From: Streptomyces fulvoviolaceus
Lineage (GTDB): Bacteria; Actinomycetota; Actinomycetes; Streptomycetales; Streptomycetaceae
Assembly (NCBI RefSeq): GCF_000718165.1
Contig: NZ_JOEY01000028.1
Location: forward strand, 160,510-224,509
Reading direction: 5' to 3'
DNA: 64,000 nt
Below, one piece after another: positions 46,766-55,856 of this stretch. The position numbers were made by a program, and so were the translations under genes. Below the pieces are notes generated by a model. That model was given only the letters and a program-made list of their open reading frames with translations, did not search any database and had not been told where the DNA came from. Positions within the stretch are counted from its first letter, which is position 1. Every line of letters starts with the position of its first letter.

Positions 46766-48148
46766 ATGGCCTCCCCGTCGAAGGCGGGCGCGGCTCTCGC
46801 CGCGCTGCGCGAGGATCTGGCCGGCGACGTGTTCGCCCCGGCCGATACGGGCTATGACGAGGCCCGGACCGTCTTCAACTCCATGATCGACCGGCGGCCC
46901 GCGGTGATCGCGCAGTGCGTGAGCGAGGACGACGTCGTCCGGTCGGTGCGCTTCGCCCGTGACCTGGACCTGCCGATCGCGGTGCGCGGCGGCGGGCACA
47001 GCGTGGCGGGCATGGCGCTGAACGACGGCGGGCTCGTCGTCGACCTGCGTCACATGCGCGCGGTCACCGTCCATCCCGCGGCCGAGGCGGTACGGGTCGC
47101 GGGCGGCGCCACGATGAGCGACCTGGACCGCGCCTGCCAGCCGCACGGCCTCGCCACCACCGGCGGCCGGGCCTCGACGACCGGGGTCGGCGGCTTCGTC
47201 CTGGGCGGCGGCACCGGCTGGCTGGACCGGTGCTGCGGACTCGCCGTCGACAATCTGCTCGGCGTGGAGCTGGTGACCGCCGACGGCGCCCGGATCCACG
47301 CGAGCGCCGACGAGAACCGGGACCTGTTCTGGGCCCTGCACGGTGGCGGCGGCAACTTCGGCATCGCGACCGCGCTCACCCTGAAGCTGCACGAACTGCC
47401 CGAGTTCTCCATCGCGATGGTGTTCTACCTGCCGGAGTTCGGCCGCGAGGTCACCCGCACCTACCGCGACCTCATCACGGCCGCCCCGGACGAGGCGAGC
47501 GGCGCCGTCATCTATCTCACCGGCCCACCCGAGGAGTTCGTCCCGCCGCACCTGGTCGGCACCCTGCTGTGCGGTGCGCTGCTGACGTACGCCGGTTCCG
47601 AGGCGGACATGCGCAAGCTGGCCGAGCCGCTGCTGGCGCTGCCGCACGAGACGGAGATCGTCGGGGCGATGCCGTACGCCGATGTGCAGTGCATGATCGA
47701 CGATCCGCCGGGGATGCGGAACTACTGGTCGGCGGAGTACCTGACGGGCCTGCCCGACGACTGCGTGGACGTCTTCTGCGCCCGCGGGGAGTCCCTGCCG
47801 GTGCCGACCGGCACCATGCACGCGCTGTTCCCGCAGGGCGGCGCGATCGGCACCGGCCCGCACGAGTACCCCGTGCCCTACCGGGACGCGCCGTGGGGCG
47901 TGCACCCCTTCGGGCTGTGGGAGGACCCGGCGGACGACGAGCGGTGCGTCCAGTGGGTCCGGGACGTCCGCGCCGACGTCCGGCCGTGGAGCACCGGCGC
48001 GGTCTATCTCAACTTCATCGGCGACGAGGGCGCGGACCGTGTGGTGGCCGGTGTCGGTGCCGAGAACGCCCGGCGGCTCGCGGAGGTGAAGCGGGAGTAC
48101 GACCCCGACAACGTGTTCCGCTTCAACCACAACATCAGGCCGGCCTGA
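46766..48148 (+). CDS. BBE-type FAD-linked oxidoreductase
   Basis: 460 residues, ATG start (GGAAGGGGGC upstream). PCMH FAD domain with RGGGHSVAGMALNDGGLVVD (His for 8-alpha-histidyl FAD). The region ASTTGVGGFVLGGGTGWLDR lacks the Cys used for bicovalent attachment, so a single covalent bond is expected. The C-terminal BBE segment ends RLAEVKREYDPDNVFRFNHN. Oxidises alcohols, sugars or alkaloid-like substrates; substrate unknown. Convergent with the luciferase-like gene (14-bp overlap). Confidence 0.88.
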   Translation: MASPSKAGAALAALREDLAGDVFAPADTGYDEARTVFNSMIDRRPAVIAQCVSEDDVVRSVRFARDLDLPIAVRGGGHSVAGMALNDGGLVVDLRHMRAVTVHPAAEAVRVAGGATMSDLDRACQPHGLATTGGRASTTGVGGFVLGGGTGWLDRCCGLAVDNLLGVELVTADGARIHASADENRDLFWALHGGGGNFGIATALTLKLHELPEFSIAMVFYLPEFGREVTRTYRDLITAAPDEASGAVIYLTGPPEEFVPPHLVGTLLCGALLTYAGSEADMRKLAEPLLALPHETEIVGAMPYADVQCMIDDPPGMRNYWSAEYLTGLPDDCVDVFCARGESLPVPTGTMHALFPQGGAIGTGPHEYPVPYRDAPWGVHPFGLWEDPADDERCVQWVRDVRADVRPWSTGAVYLNFIGDEGADRVVAGVGAENARRLAEVKREYDPDNVFRFNHNIRPA

Positions 48149-49091
48149 GGGCCTCGAGGGTGCGCTCGCCGCCCGGGTCACCCGCCGTCGCCGGGACCAG
48201 GGCGATCTCGTCGAGCCCGGCCTCGGCGTAGGCGTCCATCCGGGCGCGTACGGCGGCCAGGTCGCCGACCAGGCCGACCGTGGCCGCGGCCTCCGGCGGG
48301 AGCGCGCGCACCAGGGTGGCGCGGTCGGCGCCGGCCGCGGCGAGCTCGACCGTCTCGCCGAATCCGGCCTCGGCGAACACGTCGCTGTAGCCCGGTACCG
48401 TCAGGTATCCGGCGATGCTGCCCAGCACCTGTGCGAGGGACTCCGGCTCCGGGTCGACGGCCGCGGGCAGCCAGGCGGCGAGCGTGGGCGGGGTACGGCC
48501 CAGTCGCCCGGCCGCCTTCTCGAGTTCGGCGCGCAGTTCGCGCACCTGCTCCGGGGAGACGACGTCGAGCAGCATGCGGTCGGCGTGCGCGGCGGCCGTG
48601 GCGATGGCGCGGGGGCCGAACGCGGCCACGGTGAGCGGGCCCCCGGGCGGCGCGAGGCGACGGCGGAAGGTGCTGCCGGGCACGACCGGCTCGCCCGGTG
48701 TGCCGTGCAGAAGCGCGCGGACCGCCGCCGCGCTCTCCTCCAGTACGGCCGCGGGCCGCACCCGGGGCCGGTCGTGCACGCCCTCGACCACCCGCTTGCT
48801 GGACGTGCCCAGCGCCACCCCGACCGGTCGGCCGACGAGAGCCGCGACCGAGGCGGCACCCCGGGCCGTCGTGTACGGGTCGCGCACGGACACCGGCACC
48901 GGCCCGGCCGTCAGCGCGACCCGCTCGGTGGCCCGCCCGATCACCGCGGCGAGCACGAAGGAGTCCCACGTCGGGCCCTCCCCCGCCCACACCTCGCGGT
49001 ACCCGAGCCGGTCGGCGGCCACCGCCACCCGCACCGGCTCCTCGACCGCACTGTCGTCCTCCCGCGCCACGGCAACCACAGTCATGTCCAT
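48135..49091 (-). CDS. luciferase-like (F420-type) monooxygenase
   Basis: 318 residues from ATG 49091 (ATG 49085 is close). TIM-barrel strands: MTVVAVAREDDSAVEEPVRV, GYREVWAGEGPTWDSFVLAA, GRATERVALTAGPVPVSVRD, RPVGVALGTSSKRVVEG, VAAFGPRAIATAAAHADRML. The overall pattern matches F420-dependent members of the bacterial luciferase superfamily. Substrate unknown. It shares a 105-nt divergent promoter region with the PucR regulator, which probably controls it. Confidence 0.82.
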   Translation of the reverse strand: MDMTVVAVAREDDSAVEEPVRVAVAADRLGYREVWAGEGPTWDSFVLAAVIGRATERVALTAGPVPVSVRDPYTTARGAASVAALVGRPVGVALGTSSKRVVEGVHDRPRVRPAAVLEESAAAVRALLHGTPGEPVVPGSTFRRRLAPPGGPLTVAAFGPRAIATAAAHADRMLLDVVSPEQVRELRAELEKAAGRLGRTPPTLAAWLPAAVDPEPESLAQVLGSIAGYLTVPGYSDVFAEAGFGETVELAAAGADRATLVRALPPEAAATVGLVGDLAAVRARMDAYAEAGLDEIALVPATAGDPGGERTLEALRPA

Positions 49092-49196
49092 GCCCCGGCC
49101 GCTACCCCGCGCCGGCCACCCCAACCCACGACGGTGATCGTCTCCGTGACCGGCCGGAGATGTCCCCGAGGCATGCGCGCGGGTAGCGTCCGGCTC

Positions 49197-50849
49197 ATGG
49201 ACGGCGGCTTGGACAACGGTATGGACAGCGGATACGGCACCCAGGGCGCCGGCATCACCGTGCAGCGGGCGCTGGAGCTGCCCGGCCTGCGCAGCGGGCT
49301 CCCGGAGATCCTCGCGGGCGCGGACCGGCTGCACCGGACCGTGCGCTGGGTGCACGCCGGCGAGGTACCCAACATCGCCTCGCTGCTCAAGGGCGGCGAG
49401 CTGCTGCTGACCACGGGCTACGGTCTGGGCACCCGTCCGGCCGAACAGCGGGCGTTCGTCCGCACGCTCGCCGAGCGCGGCATCGCGGCCCTCGTCGTCG
49501 AGCTCGGCCCGCGCTTCACCCGCCTGCCCGCCGCCCTCGTCGACACAGCCCGCTCGACCGGTCTGCCCCTCGTCCAACTGCACCGCGAGGTGCCGTTCGT
49601 GGCGGTCACGGAGGAGATCCACACCGAGATCGTCAACGGCCACTACGCACTGCTCCAGCGGGCCGAGGAGGTGCACCGCCGCTGTACCGAGGCCCTGCTG
49701 GGCGGCGGCGGGATCCCCCAAGTCCTCGGCATCCTTGCCGACTTCAGCGGCAACCCGGTCTTCCTGGAGACGACGGACGGCCAGCTCCTGTACGCCGCCG
49801 GGTCCGGCCCCGAGGGCGCGGACCCCCTCCAGGTCTGGGAGGGGCTGCGCGGCCAGCACAAGGACACGCCGCCGTCGGGCTCGGTCCTGGTGGACGTGCC
49901 GGGCGGCGGCCCGGGGACGGGGTCGGTCCGCGCCCGCCTGGTCCTCCTCCCCGTACGCGCTCCGCTCGCCCCCGTGCACCGGATGGCCGCCGAGCGCGCC
50001 GCGGGCATCCTGGCCGTCGTCCTGATGCAGGCCCGCCAGGAGGAGGAGCTGGCAGCGCGCGGACGCGGCGACTTCCTCACCGACCTCGCCGAGGGCCGTA
50101 TCGCCGCGGAGGACGCACCCGCGCAGGCGCGCGTGCTGGGCTTCAAGCCGGGCACCAGTCCGCTGCTGCCGGTGGTCATGCGGCTCGGTGACACCCTCTC
50201 CCCCGGCGGCGGCTGGGCGGTCCTGGCGCGCGCGGTCGCGGAGGAGCTGGCCTCGGTGGGGGTGCCGGTCCTGCTGGGCGTACGCCCGGTCGAGGGCCGC
50301 GTCCCTCTGCTCCTGGGCCTGCGCTCGGAGTCGGAGCGGTCGGCGGTCGCGGACCGGGTCGCCGCGGCGCTGCGGGCCGGGGTGGAGCGGGCCGGGATGC
50401 AGCGACCGGGAGCGCAGCCGCCGGTGGTCGTCGTCGGCGTGGCCGGAGGCTGGGCGGCGGCCTCGGCGGGCCTGCGGCACGCGGCCGAGACGGCGACGGC
50501 GGCGCAGGGCCTGTCCGACCGCCCCTGGTACGACGCCCGCCGCCTCGACATCGACCTCCTCCTCTGGCGGCTGCGCGACCACCCGGACCTGGCGGCCTTC
50601 GTGGACCGTGCGATCGGCCCCGTCCGGGAACACGACCACCGCTCCAAGCCTCCGCTGCTGCCCACCCTGGAGACCTACCTGGCGCACGCGGGCCGCAAGG
50701 CGGAGACGGCACGCGAGCTCCACCTCAACCGTCAGACGCTCTACAACCGCCTCGCCCGCATCGGCGAGTTGCTCGGCACCGACCTCGACGACCCGCAGAC
50801 GGTACTGGCGTTGAGCCTCGCCCTGCGGGCACGCCGGCTCGTGCCGTAG
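49197..50849 (+). CDS. PucR-family transcriptional regulator
   Basis: 550 residues from ATG 49197. N-terminal PucR domain (about 17-140: ITVQRALELPGLRSGLPEIL, GGELLLTTGYGLGTRPAEQR, GIAALVVELGPRF), a middle GAF/GGDEF-like region (about 180-430), and a C-terminal HTH_30 (TLETYLAHAGRKAETARELH, LNRQTLYNRLARIGELLGTD). PucR regulators respond to purines or small metabolites. The likely target is the divergent luciferase-like gene and perhaps the BBE oxidoreductase gene. Confidence 0.88.
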   Translation: MDGGLDNGMDSGYGTQGAGITVQRALELPGLRSGLPEILAGADRLHRTVRWVHAGEVPNIASLLKGGELLLTTGYGLGTRPAEQRAFVRTLAERGIAALVVELGPRFTRLPAALVDTARSTGLPLVQLHREVPFVAVTEEIHTEIVNGHYALLQRAEEVHRRCTEALLGGGGIPQVLGILADFSGNPVFLETTDGQLLYAAGSGPEGADPLQVWEGLRGQHKDTPPSGSVLVDVPGGGPGTGSVRARLVLLPVRAPLAPVHRMAAERAAGILAVVLMQARQEEELAARGRGDFLTDLAEGRIAAEDAPAQARVLGFKPGTSPLLPVVMRLGDTLSPGGGWAVLARAVAEELASVGVPVLLGVRPVEGRVPLLLGLRSESERSAVADRVAAALRAGVERAGMQRPGAQPPVVVVGVAGGWAAASAGLRHAAETATAAQGLSDRPWYDARRLDIDLLLWRLRDHPDLAAFVDRAIGPVREHDHRSKPPLLPTLETYLAHAGRKAETARELHLNRQTLYNRLARIGELLGTDLDDPQTVLALSLALRARRLVP

Positions 50850-50877
50850 CTCTCGTGCCGTAGCCTCCGTGCCGCGG

Positions 50878-52011
50878 CTAGAGCGGCCGGGGCTGGGTCA
50901 ACTCGTCGTAGACGCTGAGCACTTGGGCGACGGTCTCGTCCTCGGTCGGCCAGGTGGCCGCCTGCCGCACACCCCGCTCCCTGAGCAGCTCCCGGCGCTC
51001 CGGGTCGCCGAGCAGCCGTACGACGGCGTCGGAGAGGGCCTCCGGATCGCCGTAAGGGACGAGTTCGGCCGCGTCGCCGACGAGCTCGGGGATGCCGCCG
51101 ACCGCGGTCGCGACGAGCGGCACGCGCGCGTGGAAGGCCTCCTGGGCGAGGACGGACCGCGACTCCCAACTGCTCGGCAGGAGCGCGAGATCGGCGGCCG
51201 CGAGGAGCTCGGTGACGTCGTCGCGCCGCCCGATGAGCCTGACGGGCAGCCCCTCGTCCTCGATACGGCGCTGCAGATCCGTCCGCAACGGCCCCTCCCC
51301 CGCGATCGCCACCAGCGGCACGGGATCGAGGCGGCGCCACGCACGTGTGGCGTCCAGCAGCGTCTCGTAGCCCCGGTGCCGGTCGAGGGAGCCGACGGCC
51401 ATCAGCAACGGGCGTCCGGTGGCGCCGAGTTCGGCCCGGACCTTGGGGCGCAGCCGGTCGGGATCCTCCCTCTCGACGGTGCTGCGGGACCCGGGCAAGG
51501 CCACGGCGGCGAGCCGCGCGTCCCGCGCGCCCGTGTTCCGCGCCCGGTCCACGAGGGCCGAGGTGGTGCCGAGAACCACGGACGCGGCCTTCACGACCCG
51601 CCGTTCGAGCAGGCGCACCAGATGGGCGCGCGCCCCTTCGGCGTACGCCCGGTCGTGCCAGGTGACGACGAGCGGGGTGCGCCGGCCGCTGAGGGCGAGC
51701 ACGGCGCGGAAGGAGGCGTGCAGTCCATGTGCGTGCACCAGGTCGGCGTCCGCGCACGCCGCCCGCAGCACGGCCACGGAGGTCGGGTCGCTGCTGCGCG
51801 GCACGTGTACGTGTTCGGCACCGGCCCCGGAGAAGTCGTAGGTGTGATCCGCCTCGGTGGGGGCGCACACCGTGACCCGCACGCCCCGTGCGACCAGCCC
51901 CGAGGTCAGGGAGCGCACGTGCGTGCTGCTGCCGGCGTTGCCTCCGCCGAGCACCTGCACGGTGCGCAGCGGCGACTGGCCGTGCGGTGAGTGGCTGCTC
52001 ACGGGGGTCAC
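50878..52011 (-). CDS. GT4-family glycosyltransferase
   Basis: 377 residues from GTG 52011 (AGGAG 10 nt upstream). GT-B fold: VQVLGGGNAGSSTHVRSLTS at the N-terminus, DLVHAHGLHASFRAVLALSG, LLMAVGSLDRHRGYETLLDA, and the nucleotide-sugar motif LPSSWESRSVLAQEAFHARV with the conserved E-x7-E. Retaining transfer of a sugar from UDP- or GDP-sugar onto a cytoplasmic-side acceptor. The MraY-like gene lies upstream on the same strand (223-nt gap with a repeat), and a shared lipid-linked glycan is possible. Confidence 0.87.
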   Translation of the reverse strand: MTPVSSHSPHGQSPLRTVQVLGGGNAGSSTHVRSLTSGLVARGVRVTVCAPTEADHTYDFSGAGAEHVHVPRSSDPTSVAVLRAACADADLVHAHGLHASFRAVLALSGRRTPLVVTWHDRAYAEGARAHLVRLLERRVVKAASVVLGTTSALVDRARNTGARDARLAAVALPGSRSTVEREDPDRLRPKVRAELGATGRPLLMAVGSLDRHRGYETLLDATRAWRRLDPVPLVAIAGEGPLRTDLQRRIEDEGLPVRLIGRRDDVTELLAAADLALLPSSWESRSVLAQEAFHARVPLVATAVGGIPELVGDAAELVPYGDPEALSDAVVRLLGDPERRELLRERGVRQAATWPTEDETVAQVLSVYDELTQPRPL

Positions 52012-52216
52012 GTGGCCGGGGCTCCTGGTTCGGCGTCGGGCGGTCACGAGGAAACGTACAGAAGGTATCGAGCGGAGGGGTGTACCGCGCGCTTCCTACG
52101 CGTTGCGTTGTATCCCAAGGATGCCAGCACGTACGGGTGTTCCGTGAATACCGGGAACGGGAGGCCTTGGCAGCAAACGGCGGTAGGTCACTCACATGGG
52201 TGAGTGGTCCAGCCTA

Positions 52217-52290
52217 AGGGGCGCGGGGCTGTGTCTATATGCGGCTCCGCCGCGTGGGCGCGGCCGGCCCCCACCGGCCCGCAGACGCAA
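52217..52290. repeat. Streptomyces intergenic repeat, copy B
   Basis: AGGGGCGCGGGGCTGTGTCT then ATATGCGGCTCCGCCGCGTG and GGCGCGGCC. Shares about 46 nt nearly identical with copy C at 54849. The MraY-like frame ends inside it. Confidence 0.8.
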
Positions 52291-53023
52291 TACGACTCAC
52301 CTCGTCCCCGTACACAGCCGCAGCAACAACCGCAGCCGCATGCGCGACGAGCCCCGCCCTCCCGTTCGCCGCAGCGACAGCCACACCCAGCGCAGCGCCC
52401 AACGCATGCGCCCCCGAGTCACCCAGCATCGCCCGCTCACCAAGATCGTCCGGCAGGACAGCAGCAGCCGCGCCCACGGCCGCCGCGGCCAACTCACCCC
52501 CGGGCCCCCCGCGCACCATGCCCGGCACCCCGAGCGCGACCACGAGACCGGCCGCCCGCCCCGGGCGGACATCCACAAGGTTCACGAAATGCGCGGCCCC
52601 GGCGATCACCACCCCCGCGAGCACCTTGTCGACGACCCGCTCCTTGAGCAGCGCCCCGGCGACGAGCCCGGCCGCGGAGATCCCGAACAACTTGACCGCC
52701 CCGCTGGTGACTTCGCCGTCCCGCAGGGCGGAAAGATGCGCCCGGAACCCTCGCCGATGGTCCCCGGCGACATCGTCGTAGGCCCCGCAGGCCCCCGCGG
52801 CGAGCACCGCGAACCCGGCGGCGGGTCGGACCCTCCCCGCCCCGACCGCCACCGCGAGAGCGGATGCGGGCCCCGCGTACAACTCCACGGTCCGCCCGGC
52901 GTAGTTCTTCCGCTCCCAACGATCCCGGCCACCGGGCGCCTTGGCACGCAGGACGGCCGTGGCGGCACGGGTGAGGGCGGTGGTGAGGCCGAGCGAGGTG
53001 GTCCGAGGAGCGCGGTCGATCAT
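52235..53023 (-). CDS. small MraY/WecA-like polyprenyl-phosphate transferase homologue
   Basis: 262 residues, ATG start with GGGTGG upstream, 24 nt after recN. A hydrophobic protein with the family's landmarks: WERKNYAGRTVELYAGPASA, CGAYDDVAGDHRRGFRAHLS (DDxxxD), HFVNLVDVRPGRAAGLVVAL (NxxD) and LGDSGAHALGAALGVAV (GDTGS-like). It is about 100 residues shorter than MraY or WecA. Members transfer sugar-1-phosphate from a UDP-sugar to undecaprenyl phosphate. Activity here is uncertain. The last about 12 residues come from repeat copy B. Confidence 0.72.
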   Translation of the reverse strand: MIDRAPRTTSLGLTTALTRAATAVLRAKAPGGRDRWERKNYAGRTVELYAGPASALAVAVGAGRVRPAAGFAVLAAGACGAYDDVAGDHRRGFRAHLSALRDGEVTSGAVKLFGISAAGLVAGALLKERVVDKVLAGVVIAGAAHFVNLVDVRPGRAAGLVVALGVPGMVRGGPGGELAAAAVGAAAAVLPDDLGERAMLGDSGAHALGAALGVAVAAANGRAGLVAHAAAVVAAAVYGDEVSRIASAGRWGPAAPTRRSRI

Positions 53024-53047
53024 CCGGCCACCCTACGACTCCGTCGC

Positions 53048-54778
53048 CTACGCGTCCGCTCGAGCCGTGGCCAGGAGCTCCTCCGCATGGGCCCGGGCCG
53101 TCTCCGAATCCTCCTGCCCGGCGAGCATCCGGGACAGTTCCCGGACCCGCTCCTCCCCCTCCAGGACCTTCACGCCGGACCGGGTCACCGACCCGTCGTT
53201 CGTCTTCTCGACGAGCAACTGCCGGTCGGCGAAGGCGGCGACCTGAGGCAGGTGCGTCACGACCACGACCTGCGCGGTCTTCGCGAGCCGCGCCAGCCGC
53301 CGCCCGATCTCGACAGCGGCCTTGCCGCCGACACCGGCGTCGACCTCGTCGAAGAGGTAGGTCGGCACCGGATCGGTCCCCGCGAACACGACCTCGACGG
53401 CCAGCATCACGCGCGACAACTCACCGCCGGACGCGCCCTTGGCGATCGGCCGGGCCGGGGCCCCCGGATGCGGAGCGAGCAGCAGCTCGACCTCGTCGAC
53501 ACCGGACGGCCCGTAGGCGACCGCACGCCCGCCGACCTCCACGCCCTCCGGGTCCTCGGTCTGCCTGATGTCGAAGGACACGCGCGCGTGCGGCATGGCC
53601 AGCGAGGCCAGCTCGGCGGTCACGGCGGCGGCGAACCGCTCGGCGGCCTCCATCCGGGCGTCGGTCAACGCCTGTGCGAGCCCGCCCAGTTCGGCCCTGA
53701 GCGCGTCCCGTTCGGCGGTCAGCTCGTCGATCCGCTCGTCGTCGCCGTCCAGTTCGGTCAGGCGCGCGGCACTCTGCTCGGCCCACGCCAGCACCGTGGC
53801 GACGTCCTCGCCGTACTTCCGCGTCAGCGCGGTCAGCGCGGCCCGCCGTTCCTCGACAGCCGCCAGCCGCAGCGGATCGGCGTCCAGATCGTCGGCGTAC
53901 CCGGCGAGTTCGCCCGCCACATCGCCCAGCAGGATCCCGATCTCCCCGATCCGGTCGGCGAGGGCGGCCAGCGCCGGGTCGTGCGACCGTACGGCGTCCA
54001 GGGCCCGCTGCGCGCCCGCGACGAGCGTGGTGGCGTCGATGCCCTCGGGGTCCTCGGGATTACCGGCGAGGGCGGCGTGACCGGCCGTGGCGGCGGACGA
54101 CAGGGCCTCGGCGTGTCCGAGCCGCTCCGCCTCCTCCGCCAGCTCGACATCCTCACCGGCGCGCGGCTCGACGCCCGCGATCTCGTCGAGCCCGTACCGC
54201 AACATGTCGGCTTCCTGGGCCCGTTCACGCGCGCGCGTGGTGATCTCGTCGAGCTCGACGGAGACCGCGCGCAGCCGCCGGTAGGCCTCCGTGTACTTGG
54301 CGAGCGGCACGGTGACGGCGTCGCCCGCGTACCGGTCGAGCGCCTGCCGCTGCCGGGTCAGCTTGAGCAGCCCCTGCTGATCGGTCTGCCCGTGCACGGC
54401 CACGAGGTCGTCGGCGAGCTCGGCGAGCAGCCCCACGGGCACGCTGCGCCCGCCCAGGTGCGCCCGCGACCGCCCTTCGGCGGAAACGGTACGGCTGATC
54501 AGCAGCGCCCCGTCGTCGAGCTCCGCTCCGGCCTCTTCGGCCCGCACGACGGCCGAGGCACCGGCGGACACACTGATCCGCCCCTCCACGACCGCCTTCT
54601 CGGCCCCGATCCGCACCAGCGCCGGGTCGGCCCGCCCCCCGAGCAACAGCCCGAGGCTGGTGACGACCATGGTCTTGCCCGCACCCGTCTCACCGGTGAC
54701 AGCGGTGAATCCCGGCGACAGCTCGACGACAGCGTCGTCGATGACTCCGAGCGACCGTATCCGCATCTCTTCCAGCAC
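53048..54778 (-). CDS. recN: DNA repair protein RecN
   Basis: 576 residues from GTG 54778 (AAGGT upstream; ATG 54766 possible). SMC-like: Walker A GETGAGKTM, helical/coiled arms about 150-370, and C-terminal signature KGASGGELSRVMLAVEVVFA with Walker B TYLFDEVDAGVGGKAAVEIG and VVTHLPQVAAFADRQLLVEK. Holds DNA ends in double-strand break repair. Same neighbourhood (recN-nadK-tlyA) as in mycobacteria. A repeat (copy C) sits between recN and nadK. Confidence 0.96.
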   Translation of the reverse strand: MLEEMRIRSLGVIDDAVVELSPGFTAVTGETGAGKTMVVTSLGLLLGGRADPALVRIGAEKAVVEGRISVSAGASAVVRAEEAGAELDDGALLISRTVSAEGRSRAHLGGRSVPVGLLAELADDLVAVHGQTDQQGLLKLTRQRQALDRYAGDAVTVPLAKYTEAYRRLRAVSVELDEITTRARERAQEADMLRYGLDEIAGVEPRAGEDVELAEEAERLGHAEALSSAATAGHAALAGNPEDPEGIDATTLVAGAQRALDAVRSHDPALAALADRIGEIGILLGDVAGELAGYADDLDADPLRLAAVEERRAALTALTRKYGEDVATVLAWAEQSAARLTELDGDDERIDELTAERDALRAELGGLAQALTDARMEAAERFAAAVTAELASLAMPHARVSFDIRQTEDPEGVEVGGRAVAYGPSGVDEVELLLAPHPGAPARPIAKGASGGELSRVMLAVEVVFAGTDPVPTYLFDEVDAGVGGKAAVEIGRRLARLAKTAQVVVVTHLPQVAAFADRQLLVEKTNDGSVTRSGVKVLEGEERVRELSRMLAGQEDSETARAHAEELLATARADA

Positions 54779-54848
54779 GGTGAAGACCTTACGAGGTAGG
54801 GCGGGAGAAGCGCGAGGCACCCTGTCACCCTGGCGAGTGGAGATACCT

Positions 54849-54921
54849 AGGGGCGCGGGGCTGTATCGATTTGCGGCTCCGCCGCGTGGGCGCGACAAGC
54901 CACATCGGACCCGCAGCCGCG
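54849..54921. repeat. Streptomyces intergenic repeat, copy C
   Basis: AGGGGCGCGGGGCTGTATCG, then ATTTGCGGCTCCGCCGCGTG and GGCGCGACAAGCCACATCGG, ending CCGCAGCCGCG. The fullest copy in the window. Contains the hairpin GCGGC-TCC-GCCGC. Lies in the 172-nt recN-nadK gap. Confidence 0.82.
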
Positions 54922-54950
54922 CAAACAACATCGCGCCCCCTCTGGAAGCG

Positions 54951-55856
54951 CTAGTGAGGCGCCCCCCGCCACCCGGAAACCGGCAACGCGAACTTCGCCA
55001 CCAGCCGGTCGGTGAACGACGCATGGTGCAGCCGAGCCAACCGCACCGGCACGGCCCCCCGCCGAACCTCCACCCGAGCCCCCGGCGGCAACTCCACAGT
55101 CCGCCGCCCGTCACACCACAGCACACCCGGCGGAATATGAGGCAGAACCTCCACCGCAAGCACAGAATCCGGCGAGGTCACCAAGGGCTTCGCAAACAGC
55201 GCATGCGCCGAGATCGGCACCATCAACAGCGCCTCGACCTCAGGCCACACCACCGGCCCACCCGCGGAGAACGCATACGCGGTGGACCCGGTCGGCGTCG
55301 ACAACACAATGCCGTCACACCCGAACCCCGTAACCGGCCGCCCGTCGATCTCCAGAACGACCTCGAGCAGCTTCTCCGCTCCGGCCTTCTGCACGGCGGC
55401 CTCGTTCAGCGCCCAGTCCGTGTGCACGATGTTCCCGTTCTGGTGAACGACGACATCGACGGTCATCCGCTCCTCGACCTCGTACGACTTCGTCACCACC
55501 CGGTCGACGACCCTGTCGAGATCATCCCGCTCGGCCTCGGCGAGGAACCCGACGCGCCCGAGGTTGACGCCGAGCATCGGCACGCCGGACGCACGGGCGA
55601 ACTCGGCGCCACGCAGCAGCGTCCCGTCACCGCCGAGCACGATCAGCAGCTCGCACCCGTCGAGGCACTGCGGGGTCGCCTCCTTGACCAGCTCCACCTC
55701 GTCCGGCAGCGGCAGGTCGGCGGCCTCGTACTCCAGGACGCGCACGCCGATGCCCTCGCGCAGCAGCCCCTTGACCACCAGTTCCGCGCTCCGAATGGCC
55801 GCGGGCCGCCCGGTGTGGGCGAGCAGGAAAACAGTACGAGCTCGGTTCTGTGTCAA
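54951..55856 (-). CDS. nadK: NAD kinase
   Basis: 301 residues from a TTG start at 55856 that overlaps the tlyA stop (TTGA). GGDGTLLRGAEFAR (GGDGT catalytic motif), NLGRVGFLAE, LNEAAVQKAG and GDGIVLSTPTGSTAYAFSAG-like segment (here CDGIVLSTPTGSTAYAF) are present. Makes NADP from NAD and ATP. The rare TTG start with tight coupling suggests low, tlyA-dependent translation. Confidence 0.95.
   Translation of the reverse strand: MTQNRARTVFLLAHTGRPAAIRSAELVVKGLLREGIGVRVLEYEAADLPLPDEVELVKEATPQCLDGCELLIVLGGDGTLLRGAEFARASGVPMLGVNLGRVGFLAEAERDDLDRVVDRVVTKSYEVEERMTVDVVVHQNGNIVHTDWALNEAAVQKAGAEKLLEVVLEIDGRPVTGFGCDGIVLSTPTGSTAYAFSAGGPVVWPEVEALLMVPISAHALFAKPLVTSPDSVLAVEVLPHIPPGVLWCDGRRTVELPPGARVEVRRGAVPVRLARLHHASFTDRLVAKFALPVSGWRGAPH

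Noticed and set aside
49092..50723. Long minus-strand frame upstream of the luciferase-like gene
   Set aside because: Antisense shadow of the PucR gene; the encoded sequence has no recognisable domain and the PucR frame has strong motifs.
52291..54799. Long plus-strand frame across the MraY-like and recN genes
   Set aside because: Antisense shadow of recN, whose motifs and codon bias are unambiguous.
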